From: Alectoria sarmentosa | Lineage: Eukaryota > Ascomycota > Lecanoromycetes > Lecanorales > Parmeliaceae | Assembly: GCA_009733775.1 (NCBI GenBank) | Contig: WOGZ01000260.1 | Span: 1-47,626 of the forward strand | Length of the DNA: 47,626 nucleotides | Reading direction: 5' to 3' | Part shown: positions 30,805-42,140 of the stretch, one piece after another | Layout: every line of letters starts with the position of its first letter | How positions within the stretch are numbered: the stretch's first letter is position 1 | Notes under the pieces: generated by a model | Seen by the model: only the letters and a program-made list of their open reading frames with translations | What the model was told of the DNA's origin: nothing | The model's database searches: none | Program-made: the position numbers and the translations under genes

Positions 30805-33800
30805 TCAGCTGCTCACATCCATCTTCGCCGCCCCATCGCTCCCAGCAGCCGAAGCTTCCCGGCTCGTCCTCGCACTTTGGCGGTCCGCCAGATACTTCTG
30901 TGTCCGAGGGAGAGCAAGCTCTGTACCTTTACCAGCATCATCCACCTCATGAGCGGCCTCACTCGTGTCCATCTCGTCCACGTATACCTCCAACGGCTCC
31001 TCCCACCATCTATCCACAAACACCCTGTCCACGTCCACCTGGCATTCTTCAACCTCCTTCTCACTGCCACCCAGGTCTCTCAGTAGCTGGCGTCCAGCTC
31101 TCATCGCTTCCTCTTCCGTAGCACCTACGTCTCTGAACATTCGCATTCTAGCTTCCAAGGCTTTCTTCGCAGCCTCACGTTCCTCTCTGCGGGCCTTTTT
31201 GGCTGCAGCTCTCTTGGCTGGTAATTCTTCCTTCAATGTCTTGCGTCTTTTCGCTTCCATTTCGTTGAGCTTGCTTTGAGGGGTCACGGCGTGGCGCTTG
31301 AAGGCCTCTGTAGGTGTCATAACCTCGATATGACCCCAGGCTTTCTCGTAAGCCGAAATAGCTGCCTTGGCAAAAGGCTCATCTCCCGTGTAGCCGAGGA
31401 TGACGTGGTATTTGCGGAAATTGTGGAGGTTGACGACGGCCCACTCGGCGAACCATTGGACGAGGAGGTCGTCGTTCTGCGCGATACTGCTGTCGTCTGG
31501 TTCTCTGTCCGCTCCCACGCCCTTCCACTCTTTGCGAGCTTGCAAGACGCGGAGACTGGAGGAGCTGACGATGGGAGCTTCTTCAGTGGGTGTTTCGTAA
31601 TCCCATTCGTTACACATGAGGCCGTTGTCGCCTGGATCGGGGGTTTGGAGAAGTCCGAAGATTTCCGTGTAGATATCCGCAAAGATTTGTATGCTGCATC
31701 CAAAGATGTCTTTTCCCGAATCCGAACATGCATCCATGATATCGAGAAGCCATTCGCGAACACGCGGTCTTACGGCGAGCTTCCAGGTGCCAGGTGTCTT
31801 CGAGGGGATCTGAACACGACGGAACCACATGAGGATTCGGAGAGTCTCTCGCGGCCGGTACAGGATCAAAGATTCGGTCAAAAGCAGGACACCCCCATGA
31901 GGAAAGAGGCGAACCAGATGGGGATGCTTCTCCCCAGCGTGCATGGGAGACAGAGATGTTTTCCAAACATTGACTGAACCATGCAAAAGGTGCTTTGCAA
32001 GGCGAGGGACTAAGTCATAACGAATATATGCATCATGGAACTGACCGTATCAGCGACGCGCTTAGCTAGATCTCAGAGCTGAAAAGAGGACTTACTATGA
32101 TCGTTCCAGACTTGACGTTTTTGAAGAAATAATCCCAAGCACCGTTGTTATCAATCTCGTGAGAGCCAATGTTCTGCATACTATAGATCTCTTCAGCGCC
32201 GTTCGCCTGAAGAAACTCGATGAACAGGTCATGCTCTTCAGACGTCCTCATGCGCAGAGCTAAACGCTTTGTTGAGTCTGGTTCGTAGTCTTCACAGCCT
32301 TGAGGAATGAAGCAGAGGAAGAATATGTTGGTTGGAGGGTGCTGTTGATCTCCGTTCTGGGCAATGAGACGACCGAAGTCAATTTCGAACATGTCGCGGA
32401 ACACTATGTTGATGTTCTTGTCTTCAGCCTGCCCAGGGCACCTTTCTATTTTAGCCGTGATTTCGTTGTATCGTTCGGGGTCTTCTAGCTCAAGCCGGGC
32501 AGTTGCTAGCCCGTGGACGTCTGCTAGTGTCGGTGGCAGCGGTCTGCGGACGACGAATCTCAAGGCTGTCCCGGGATGGACATTTGGCAGGTTTGTATCC
32601 AGAAAGGCCCAAGCGCTGGCCCCGGCAGGGTACATAAGCATTGTGTACTGTTGAGCGAAGAAGAGACCTCCTTGCAAACTATTCGCAAGAGTCTCTGCTA
32701 TATCCTCGACAGCCAATGCGCTTTGATGGTATGAAACGATAGAGCCTGATCCCAGGTAGTCAGAAGATTCCTAACCAAAGTTAGCGAGTACTTCTGCATT
32801 AGCACGGAGGACTCACTGCTGGGAAATATGCTTGGTATTCGCTCGCCAGACAAACCGTTTCGAACACGAAATCCACAGTTCGAGGAAAACACTTGACGGT
32901 CAACAGGAGTTTCTTCAATTCATACCCAAAGCCTACAAGTCTCACGGTGATACTTTCCTGATCATCCTTCCCAAGTCTGATATTTCCTATTACCAAATTG
33001 GTATCCATCTTGTTAAATATCTCATTCTTCTGTTCCCATGAAGGATAGCTCCTCAACGTGAACGTTGAAGGTTCATCTGATGAGTATGGTTGATGTGAGT
33101 TGATAAGAGCTTCGTTCGGAAGACGACTGGATGACATTGAGCGTTTGGTGTAGTCTTCTAATGACATTCTAGCCATTCTCTTTGTCTCGATTCTAGGTCC
33201 AAAAGGTACATTTCGGGAAGGACCTGGATGTGGGGGAGCTGGGCTGTGGGTATCGATAATTGCAGGCCTGTCGGTCATTTCAGCAGCCGTAGGTTTCAGC
33301 GTCGATGCAGAAGCATTCAATATTGACCCATCCGTCTCAGCTAACACATGCTCGTCAACCCTGATTTCATGATTCTGGTCTATGCTTCGTGGTGGTGGAT
33401 CAGGTTCGCTTCTACTAACGAGCATGGCATCTACAGCCTCTCGAGGCAGACATTTTTCAGCTTCTCTCGAAGCAAGTTCTTCCTGATGTAGCTGCAGAGG
33501 CGTTTTGGACAGCGCAGCGGTAGCCGAAGGAGCAGGAACTGTTGTGGGTGCCTTCCCGGTTTTGGGATCTATGAAGACCAAACGATCTGGATCTGGTGCG
33601 AGTCCCTCACGACGACTCTTGTAGATTCTATTCTGGACTGACAACCTGTAATTGCGATTGCGTTTTGGAGCCTGGCCATCCACCGAATCAGCATTCGTTG
33701 TTGCCCAATTATTCGACTTTCGCTTCTTCGGCTCCACATTCCATGCAGCAGTAACATCGCCCGTCACGCTCGGCTTTTTGGGTTCAATTTGTCTAAGCTT

Positions 33801-35375
33801 GGGCTTCAGTTTCGAAGAGCTGAGACGAGTTGGTCCACGTCCTAAGGCTCCTAGTCGAGACGGGTTTGATGCCGATGAGCGCGCCGTTGATGCTCTTGCT
33901 GTCCCTGTCCAAGTAGTCCGGACTGTCCCTTCGGGCATGGGTTTGTTATTTTCCAATACATTCGTGCGAGAAGACTCTGGCTGAGCAGCAGCATCTATGA
34001 CACGTCTCGTCGTTTTCTTTGCATTCGGAGTCAGGCTCCTTGATTGACGTTCTGCTTGAGGGATAGCAGTGGTTCTGGAAGACTCTTTTGTACGAGGTCC
34101 GTCCTTCGATTGTCTCTCTCGAAGTGAATTATCCTTGTTACTTTGTTCAAACTCGGTTGTATTCTTTTTATGGGGAACCGCGTCTTTTGGATGAGACTTG
34201 GTATGCACAGCTTTCGGGGTTTCTTTGAGAGGACTCTTTGCCAAAATTCCTTCCACTCTCCGAGCAGGTGCTTGAGAAGCCTGGGGAGCTTTGGGCTTAC
34301 TGCCCAGCATCTTCTTTGCAGAATCCGACTCTTTCTCCTGTCCTCCCGCAGAGTTTAGGATTTCTGTCGACTTGACAGTCTGCTGTGGTCCACTATTCTT
34401 CCGAGTTTTTGCTTCCCGGATTCGTTGCTTCTCACGCAATTCTGCCATCATTGAATCCGCCGACGTACTTCGACTAGTCTTCTTTGACGCTGCTCTACTT
34501 TGAACCCTGCTTTCGGAGTAGCTGTTTGGCGTTGCGGTCCCTGATCCTTGACTGGAAGCTGTTTTCGAGAATGGCTTCAAATATTCAGGAGGCTCTCTGC
34601 CGCTGTCTACGAATTCTTGGCGTACGCTTTTTGCTTTGTCAAACAAATTACTCGAAGTTCTGTATTTGAGTGCTTGGCTTATTGTGCCGTTGCGCCCGTA
34701 TAGGCCTAGGAGCTCCTTCCAGTGGGGGCCTTTCAGAGTCCTGAGGCCCTCTTCCAAAGCAATCGTTTCCGCTTGTGTCCACTTGACATTCTGGATGAAT
34801 ATCTCTGACCCTTGTCGAGATGTTAGAGGCCTGTCACTGTCCTCTGAACTGGAGCTGAAAGAAGTATCAGCGCTAGATGAAGACGGCGGCTGGTCTTGAT
34901 GCACGCTTCTCCTCTTGATGCGCTTGTCAGATCGTCTTGGGCCAGGTTCTGAACCAGAGCTTTCGATGTTCGCGTCTTGTCCTCCCGGCCCCAGAATTGA
35001 CTCATCTAGGCGGTTACTGAGCCTAAGTTTCTTGTCTCGGCGCCGCTCCTTCCGAAGGCTAGTTTTTTTGTGAATTTCCTTGCACCTCTTCTTCCAAGCC
35101 TTGATATCAAAAGGTTTCGCAAGACCACGGTCGATGCGCATCTGGGTCCTGGTCCATTCACTAAACACTTCATCCTCGAAAAAACAGTCTCTAGGCTCCC
35201 AGCTGTGACGATGTTCGGGGTAATTTTTCCATGCCGTCAAGTACTCCATGAATCCATTTGAGTCCCTTTCAGCGAGGATGCATTCCACTTCGTAGCGTTC
35301 GGCCTCCGCACTGGATACTGTGGACGTGAGGGAAATGGAGTCATCGCTAGCCTCCGGCTCGCCCACACTAGCCAT
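30805..35375 (-). CDS. Large chromodomain plus Myb/SANT-like protein
   Basis: Three exons on the minus strand: 35375-32817, 32770-32096 and 32040-30805; 1,489 residues. Residues about 28-75 are a chromodomain (YEVECILAERDSNG, EYLTAWKNYPEHRHSWEP). The three aromatic positions that cage methyl-lysine are kept: Tyr28, Trp49 and Tyr52. Residues about 200-260 read WTQAETIALEEGL, GPHWKELLGLYG and ALKYRTSSNLFDKAKSVR, the pattern of a Myb/SANT domain of the telomere-factor type. Residues 260-800 are basic, Ser/Thr-rich and disordered, with several KR clusters fitting a nuclear protein. The C-terminal ~650 residues are folded-looking, with no family recognised. A very charged helix (RRKTLKEELPAKRAAAKKARREEREA) lies near residue 1,330. 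The likely role is reading histone methylation, for example H3K9me in heterochromatin; this is inferred. Chp1-like proteins also pair an N-terminal chromodomain with C-terminal domains, but I cannot confirm orthology. Confidence 0.75.
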
Positions 35376-36500
35376 ATTGCATCAATTCTTTCTGAGCGAG
35401 GTGTCTTGGATGCCCCAGAAGTGTTGATCTCCGTGAGGCAAAGCTGGAGGATTGGGGCAGGAAGCCACTCTCATCTCATGTAAACTTTGATTGAAAGGTT
35501 TCAGATTGAGACGGCGTGTTACGGGGAAGTAGCTTGTCGACCAAAGCAGTATTAGAAGTGTTAGGAGTACTCCCGGATAAAAGCCCAGTGGAAGATTCTG
35601 ACGGTCAGTGATGGAGAAAGAAGACGTCAGGAAGCCTGGATTTGGATAACAGTATTGAGAGCTACGAGGTATAGAAGACAAGGTCTTTGATACGAGGAGA
35701 GAAGAGTATTGCAAGACTGCCAGATCGAAGTGCAACACAATGAGTACAAGTCCAACGTATTGGAAGAAACGAGGGGATGTCTCATTGGTTCATAAGAAGG
35801 TGATTGGGTGCACAATGTAACAAACATACAATATCGATGGACCGTCACTGCCCACTGCCAACTGCCCACTGCCGACTGCCCACTGCCCTAGGATAGTGTG
35901 TTCGCTCCACCAGGGAATTCTGAGCCTGAGGTCTTGTGACGAGGCAGTAGAGAGAGAGAGAGAGTCAGAATCACAAACGAGAGCAAGCTCTTGAAACCCT
36001 TGACTTGCCCTTTCTGCAGGGACATTGGAGAGCGTGCCAAGACGGAAGAATGCCAAGAAATTCTAGCGCCACCAGCGGTTGCATGCTACTTTACCTCAGT
36101 ACCTTTTTGTTTACTGCCTCAAAATATCATGGCAGACGCACTAAGCGATGACTTGACTGCAAGTTTGATGTGACTCTATTGTCAGATAGGAGCTCTATTA
36201 CAAGTTGGCAAGTTCAAGAATGTCTGATCATAGGGTTTGCTATCACTACATATGTATGTGCATGCATAGGTACAGAAGGGTATCATCCAAAACTCCTCTA
36301 AAGCATCCAAGCCAATCTTCTCAGCAGTCATGTGTCTCCTATCGTCTCCACCTCCTGAACTTGCCTTCAAGCTCGAGAGCGGTATATACATGTCCAAGTC
36401 GCAATGCAGTTCGCCTTGGCCTCGATACGTCTGCTAGATTAATCAAAGACACCCCTTGCACTTCTCTACCTACGTCGACATTTCCCGGCATCTGCCGTCG
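35376..36500. other. Promoter side of the chromodomain gene, with minisatellite
   Basis: About 1.1 kb containing the chromodomain gene promoter (right of 35375) and the 3' flank of the next minus-strand gene. It includes a minisatellite at 35,844-35,889 and a short (GA)n at about 35,950. Short ORFs on both strands have no supporting features. Confidence 0.5.
35844..35889. repeat. Minisatellite of CCCACTGCCAACTG-type units
   Basis: About three 14-base units (CCCACTGCCAACTG, CCCACTGCCGACTG and CCCACTGCC) sit in tandem. Confidence 0.7.
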
Positions 36501-39500
36501 TTACGAAAAAGGATTTTTGCCTGACACGTTTCGTCTCTTGGCAACCTTCTTCGCCTTCGTAGGTCTAGCTTCCTCACCCTCATCTTCGACCTCATTATCT
36601 GAGTCGATCGCTTTCCTTTTGAGATTGCCGTTGGAAGGACGGCGCTCTTCTCTGTCTCGTCGTACTCGACGATTCGAGCGTTGACTTGAAGATGTGTTGG
36701 CGCTGTCGGAGTCGTCAATATTCTCAAATGTGATTGTAGTCCCGTTAGTCTCGACGCTCTTCGAGCTCCTCGACATGATAGTAAGCTCTCCGGGCGTATT
36801 TCTGGCTGAACCGCTCCCGTTCCGACTCTGTAGGTGCGTGACGTTACGAACCAGATCCGTTTGATTTGTCTGAAAATCGTCGATTGCTTTGACATATCTA
36901 GCTTCGACGGTCGTCACTCTACCGGTCAATTCGTCGATCCGGTTACCATATTCAGAGGGACCTTTTGGACGATTGCTGAGTGCCGCCTCTTTCAATTCGT
37001 CGACGTCTTGTTTTAGACTGTTGGTTGTGGCTAAGAGAATTCTGCGGCTTTCGGCAGCGAATTGGGTCATCTCTTCGATTTTAGAGTCTGTGCCCACTCG
37101 GGTAGCGACTTGGGCGTCGATGTTGGCAAGACGATCTTTGAGATTCCCACTGAGATAGCTGTCTACCCTGGCTTGCCTCGCTACGTTCTGATTGACTAGA
37201 GCAACAAGGTTGCCTGGATGCTGTGGGTACATCTGCTGCATTTGATGGACCATGCTCTGTACGACACGGTCTGAGGTTAGTCCATCAAATTTCTGTTGTT
37301 GAGAATTGACGAATAATTCGAGACCCTGGGTGGTTTTCATCAGCTTGCTGAGCCCCATCTCCAAGTCTTGCAGTTTCTGATGATCCGTTTCACGAGGACT
37401 CGTGGAGGCACTAGCGAATGGTGGCGTGGGAGGATTATTTGGAACATGTTGAGAAGCCTGTGATTGCTTAACCAGACTGATTTCATTTTGTAGACGGGCC
37501 AAGTATCCGTGTTGTCTGTTCAGACTTCCTTCGATGACTTCGAACCCTTCGGCTACGCCCACATCTTTGAGCTTTTCTTCATTGATTAAACAGTCCAAGT
37601 CAGCCCGAATCAGTACCACCTTCTCTCGGTCGGCTTTCAAAGTCTCCAGATCATGTCGCATCAACTTGAGATCCTCTCGTTCGGACTTCAAGGCATCAAG
37701 ATCGCACCGAATCAGCTTGACCTCTTCTTCAATCCTTGTCTCAGCCTTGGCAGATGCCTGGGAGACCTGAGGCGAGGACTCGATTCTTGAAGCGGCTTGA
37801 AGATCTTGAGTTTGTCGTACCGTCTCGTTGAGCTTCTCGCAGTCTTTTTGCAACAGCTGAATCCGATCTGAATTTCTTGCGACAAGTCTGTCCAAGCTGG
37901 GTTTGTCATTGTTTGGATCACGCCTTACGAAAACGTCAAGGTCGGTCAGTACTTTCTCTTGGGCCCCTATATCGGCCTTGACAGTGGCATAATCTTTTTT
38001 CTGTTCTTGGTTCATCAGCTCTAAGCGGCTTAAACCCATTTGTATGTCCATCTGAGAGATATCTAGACGGCTAATTCGAGAACTTTGTTGCTGATCCCTT
38101 TCTTCAGCGGACTCAAGATGCTTGTGCGTGACGGCTTCAACGCCTTTTATTATCTGATTCAGATTCGCATCCTCCACAGTAAGGGAAGCGAGCTTCTTCT
38201 CTGTGGGTACCAGAGCCTCAGTGACATGCTTGCGAACCTCGTCTGTAGTGACACGACGTAGCTCATCTTTAGTAATCAGTCCTCGAAACTCGTCTTTAGT
38301 GGCCAACCCACGGAGTTTCTCACGCAGCTCGTCGGGCATTACAGCTTCGCGGTTCAGGTACTCGATCTTCTTTCCAACAGCCTTGAGGTCGGCCTTTAAA
38401 TCAGCAATGTCGTCATTAAAGCGGCTGCGATCACGGGAAATTTCCATCTCCTTTTTAGCAGCCTTGAGTTCCGCTTGCATATCAGCGAAGTCGTCCTTGA
38501 GACGACCACGATCACGGGCGCTGGGCGGAGCATTGGAGATTACCACTTTCTGTAGGTGTGAGGCTAAGGATATGGCAGTTTGAGATTGGGCTTCCGAACT
38601 CAGATCTATCTGCTTTTCGATCCCAATGGAAACTTTCTCGACACCTTCGACTCTTGATTCGGCATCTTCAATGAGTGTGAGAAAGGTGGATTTGAATTTG
38701 GACTGTCGGTCACGCTCCTTTTGCTGCCCGACAGCCTGCTGCTTGGTCAAGTCGCGCTTCACGGTCAAGCCAGCAGTTGAAATGATAGACTGAGCGAAGC
38801 CATTGAGATTATCAAGTAAGGATGTTTGAGGTTGGGTTGTTGAGAGTTGCCGGCGTTCAAGCTCGCTGTTAGTAGGCGGCGAAGTGACTTTCGGAGTGGA
38901 GGTCTCCGACCGAGTCACTTTGGCAGCATTCGGGGGGGGAGCCATGATGTCCGATTCTCGGCGTGATGGCGGGTTGCTATCGATTGACGATTTCCGTGGA
39001 TCTTGGCTTGGACTGTCACGAGACTTTTCATCTTGGAGGTACGGTCAGTCAGTGAATGGAGCATGGAGGGTGACGAAGTGATGGCTGGGTATTACAGTAC
39101 TTGTTTACTTGTTTGAGAGGAGGTCACTTACTAGAGTGTGAAGGCATGACGGGAGTGTAAAGTGGACTTTGTGGATCCAAGCCGCTCACAGCGCGAACGG
39201 TGTCTACGCGGAGGTTTGGGTGTGAAGTTGAATGAAGAGGTTTGGCTGCGCGGGTAAGTGATTTCAGTAGAGCAATGGAGAGATGGGAAGGAATGAGGGC
39301 TCAGTGATGCCAGAGTAATTTGCACGCCCCCTTCAATCTCCTCTCCCCCCTCCCTTGTCCAAATGAAAGCAATTACTTACATCTTTGCTCTTCCGCTTCT
39401 GCGTGATTGATATGCTCTGGACTTCGTGACATGGGACTGGGAGGATAGTCCCTCTTGCTCTTGCTTTGAAGAGGAGCAGGAGTAGGAGGGGCATTGAATA

Positions 39501-39813
39501 TGTTGGCTCGCCGGTGCGGGTGTATTGGTGGTGAGGGCAGTGGTTCGGCAGCAACGGGAGAGGATGCGGAATTTCTTGGAAAGAGCGATGATGATGACGA
39601 TGATGATGAAGATGGAAGTGAGTCTTTGTTCTGCGTCGAAGCAGATGCACGAATTTTGAACTCTGGCTCCTGGTCGTCTAGGATTCCAATTGACTGGCGC
39701 CTTGCATTGTTCTCATCTCTCGGACGCTTTCTCGACGTCTCTTGACTGCTTTCCAGTTGGGCAGCAGGGCGCTTCCTACGGTCTTCTCCCCTCCACTTGT
39801 TCAAATATTGCAT
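36501..39813 (-). CDS. Large nuclear coiled-coil protein, function unknown
   Basis: Three exons on the minus strand: 39813-39381, 39203-39132 and 39031-36501; 1,011 residues with exact frame closure. Residues 1-145 are basic and disordered, with a run of nine serines (PSSSSSSSSSLFPRN) and an early NLS-like patch (KRPRDENNARR). After the short exon 2, residues from about 250 to 900 are nearly all predicted coiled coil. Internal repeats are visible: KDDFADMQAELKAAKKEMEI beside NDDIADLKADLKAVGKKIEY, three tandem KDEFRG/KDELRR-like units, and three ~18-residue units of the form LIRxDLxxLKxxRE. The tail is acidic then basic (EVEDEGEEARPTKAKKVAKRR), a bipartite NLS. No motor, SMC hinge or other catalytic domain is present. 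A structural nuclear role is inferred. The Met at 38945 also lies in frame and could start a shorter form. Confidence 0.7.
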
Positions 39814-40452
39814 AGCTACCGGTCAGGCCCAGTTGATCTCGATTGATATAGGTTGACATGAAGTGATATATCACTACTTGATCACCATCATTCGGGCAAA
39901 GTACAGGAGGAACTACCAAAATACGTAGTCATTCTCTACGCGTTTCTCCGCTGGGGGGAAAAATAACAAAATACCGACACGCAACGGCAGATTGACTTGA
40001 TTGATTTGACTTTGTTAGACTGTGGTGCTAAGCCCTATGACGTGCGTCTAGTGTGGGATATGTGGGTTTAGTGGAGAAGTGGTTTTCCTTCATCCCTGTT
40101 GGATTGGCCAATAGACGGAGCTGGGGAAAAAAGCAATTTGAGACCAATCATTTTTATGAATTATGGATTACGAATTATGAATTATGAATTATGAACTGTT
40201 ACTTATGATTAAAACTGAACCCACCCAAAAATTTCTTTCTCTCTCGGATGTCTCCCAAAAGCCAGTAATCAGCAAGTAAAGTAATTGCTAAATTGAAATT
40301 TGAATTTATATAAGCGACCACCCAACGCTATAAGTACTTATCTGCCGGGTGTCGGCAGGTCATTAAAGTAATATTGCAGCAGCTCATTGCGGGGCATCAA
40401 ACCGATTGGCCCAGATCCTCTTCCGCTTGGAAGTGGAAGAATTGGTCCATCG
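39814..40452. other. 5' flank of the coiled-coil gene, last clearly fungal sequence
   Basis: The promoter side of the gene starting at 39813. It contains a decayed (GAATTAT)n repeat at about 40,155-40,194. The sequence is AT-richer than the genes. The change to algal-type DNA occurs somewhere from here to 40,730. Confidence 0.45.
40155..40194. repeat. (GAATTAT)n heptamer repeat
   Basis: About five degenerate GAATTAT/GGATTAC units lie in tandem. Confidence 0.7.
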
Positions 40453-40498
40453 CCCTTGTTACCCTTGTTACCCTTATTACCCTTCTTACCCTTCTTAC
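40453..40498. repeat. CCCTTGTTA nonamer repeat
   Basis: Five tandem 9-base units (CCCTTGTTA, CCCTTATTA, CCCTTCTTA) lie just left of the ATTATC microsatellite. Confidence 0.75.
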
Positions 40499-40530
40499 CG
40501 GACAGGCTCATCTGCACATTTCATTATTCA

Positions 40531-40625
40531 CTATCATTATCATTATCATTATCATTATCATTATCATTATCATCATTATCATCATCATCATTATCATTAT
40601 CATTATCATTATCATTATCATTATT
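40531..40625. repeat. (ATTATC)n microsatellite at the fungal/algal transition
   Basis: A long TATCAT hexamer run with a few ATC triplets, followed by TTATTG-type simple sequence to about 40,665. The Ile-, His- or Ser-only reading frames across it are artefacts. It is a likely place for misassembly. Confidence 0.85.
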
Positions 40626-40730
40626 CTTATTATTGTTATTATTATTGTTGTTATTGCTATCGTTAATATTAATTGTTTGGGCTGGCTCAAATCAGATTGC
40701 ATCGCTTCCCACTAAACAGAAGATGCAGTT

Positions 40731-41331
40731 GATTGCAGGGGTGATGCATGACGCTGCTGACTTGGTGTGGGCCAGCTACTCTGCATGCTGCAAGCAAAAT
40801 GCACTCTTGCCTGGAAAAAAGGAAAATGTAATTGATTGCAGGGGTGACACATGATACTGCTGACATCGCTTGGGCGGCTCACTGCTACAATTGCATGCTC
40901 CAACAAGACTGAATTCCTGACTGCAAAAACAAAAGAGGGATATGATTGCAGGGTTGACTGGTGTAGATGATTGCAGGGGTGATGCATACCGCTGCTGATG
41001 TCGCTTGGGCGGCTCACTGCTACACTGCATGCTCCAAACAGGCTGCATTCCTGCCTGAAAAACCAGAAGTTGTAGATGATTGCAGGGTTGACAGATGACG
41101 CTGTTGACTTTGTTCGGACCAGCTACAATGCATGCCCAACAACACTGCATTCCTGCCTGCAAAAACAAAAGATGTAAATGACTGCAGGGTTGAGTGGTGT
41201 GTATGATTGCAGGGGTGACGCATGACGCTGGACCGGCTCAGTGCTACAATGCATGCTCCAACGTTGTTAACAAGACTGCATTCCTGCCTGCAAAAACAGA
41301 AGAGGTATACGATTGCACGACTGGTGTAGAT
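40731..41331 (+). repeat. Array of five decayed copies of a methyltransferase exon start
   Basis: Units begin GATTGCAGGGGTGA or a close variant at about 40731, 40834, 40969, 41078 and 41205, with spacing of 103-135 bp. Each carries CATGACGCTGCTGAC, a TTGGGCGGCTCA-type stretch, CTGCATGCTCCAA and ATTCCTGCCTGCAAAAAC. The sixth occurrence, at 41332, is the intact exon of the methyltransferase gene, including its intron acceptor CTGCAG. Copies 2 and 4 have early stops in the exon frame, while copies 1, 3 and 5 stay open for about 30 codons or more. Two of the units are preceded by an extra short GATTGCAGGGTTGA half-unit. Confidence 0.75.
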
Positions 41332-41552
41332 GACTGCAGGGGTGACTCATGACACTGCTGACTTTGTTTGGGCAGGCTCAGTGCTGCACTGCATGCCTGA
41401 AGAAGACTGCAGGGCATTCCTGAAGAGTGCATACCAGCTTCTGAAGCCTGGGGGGTTCTTGTATGGCATGACTGCTGGCAAGCATGAGTCATCAGAGTGG
41501 ACCTACTCAACAGATGGCACACTCACAGGCTTTCTGTACTCACCGGTACATC

Positions 41553-41654
41553 CTCTTCATCACAGTGTCTTCTTCATCACAGTATCTTCTTCATCACAGT
41601 GTCCTTTTAATCACAGTATCTTCTTCATCACGGTATCTTCTTCACAGTATCTTG
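41553..41654. repeat. Tandem TCTTCTTCATCACAGTA-type repeat in intron
   Basis: Five to six units of about 17-18 bases (TCATCACAGTGTCTTCT and variants) near the start of the large intron. Confidence 0.7.
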
Positions 41655-41750
41655 TATATCTGCACTGGACTGTGTACCTGCTATACAATACCAGCCAGCA
41701 TGAACACCAGACTGGCCACATTCCAAACTGGCTTTCTTAAGAGCATGCGC

Positions 41751-41815
41751 TGGTTACTAATTTGGTTACTACCTTCGTTACTAGCTTGGTTGCTAACTTG
41801 GTGACTAAATTGGTG
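41751..41815. repeat. Tandem TTGGTTACTA-type repeat in intron
   Basis: About five units of 12-13 bases (TGGTTACTAATT, TGGTTACTACCTTCG, CTTGGTTGCTAA, CTTGGTGACTAAA). Confidence 0.65.
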
Positions 41816-41944
41816 TTGCAACATCACAGCACTGCCCATCATTCATGCTCTGCGCACACACTCTGCTCCCTCATTGCTCTCCTTCAAACTTGTTTCCTTC
41901 TTCTTGATCCTTGATATCTCTTGTGTTTTTGCACTCTCACCTTT

Positions 41945-42140
41945 TCATCTTCATCTTCATTGTCACCTTCACCTTCACCTTCACCTTCACCTTCATCTTC
42001 ACCTTCACCTTCACCTTCACCTTCACCTTCACCTTCACCTTCACCTTCACCTTCACCTTCACCTTCACCTTCACCTTCATCTTCTTCTCCTTCATCTTCA
42101 TCATCACCATCACCTTCCTCTTCATCACCCTCTTCCTCAT
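41945..42140. repeat. (CACCTT)n hexanucleotide microsatellite in intron
   Basis: More than 20 nearly perfect CACCTT units with occasional CATCTT, decaying into CTTCATCACC-type sequence. The Pro/Ser, Thr/Phe and Lys/Val-repeat reading frames across it are not genes. Confidence 0.85.

Noticed and set aside
31276..31977. 233-codon plus-strand ORF
   Set aside because: Antisense to exon 3 of the chromodomain gene, whose frame and splicing are well supported.
40387..40854. Long ORFs across the ATTATC microsatellite (Ile, His or Ser/Leu runs)
   Set aside because: Simple-sequence artefacts; a hexamer repeat keeps all frames open without coding.
40731..41331. Regularly spaced repeats that could suggest a CRISPR array
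   Set aside because: Eukaryotic context. Units are 103-135 bp, degenerate throughout and homologous to the adjacent exon; there is no constant short repeat with unique spacers.
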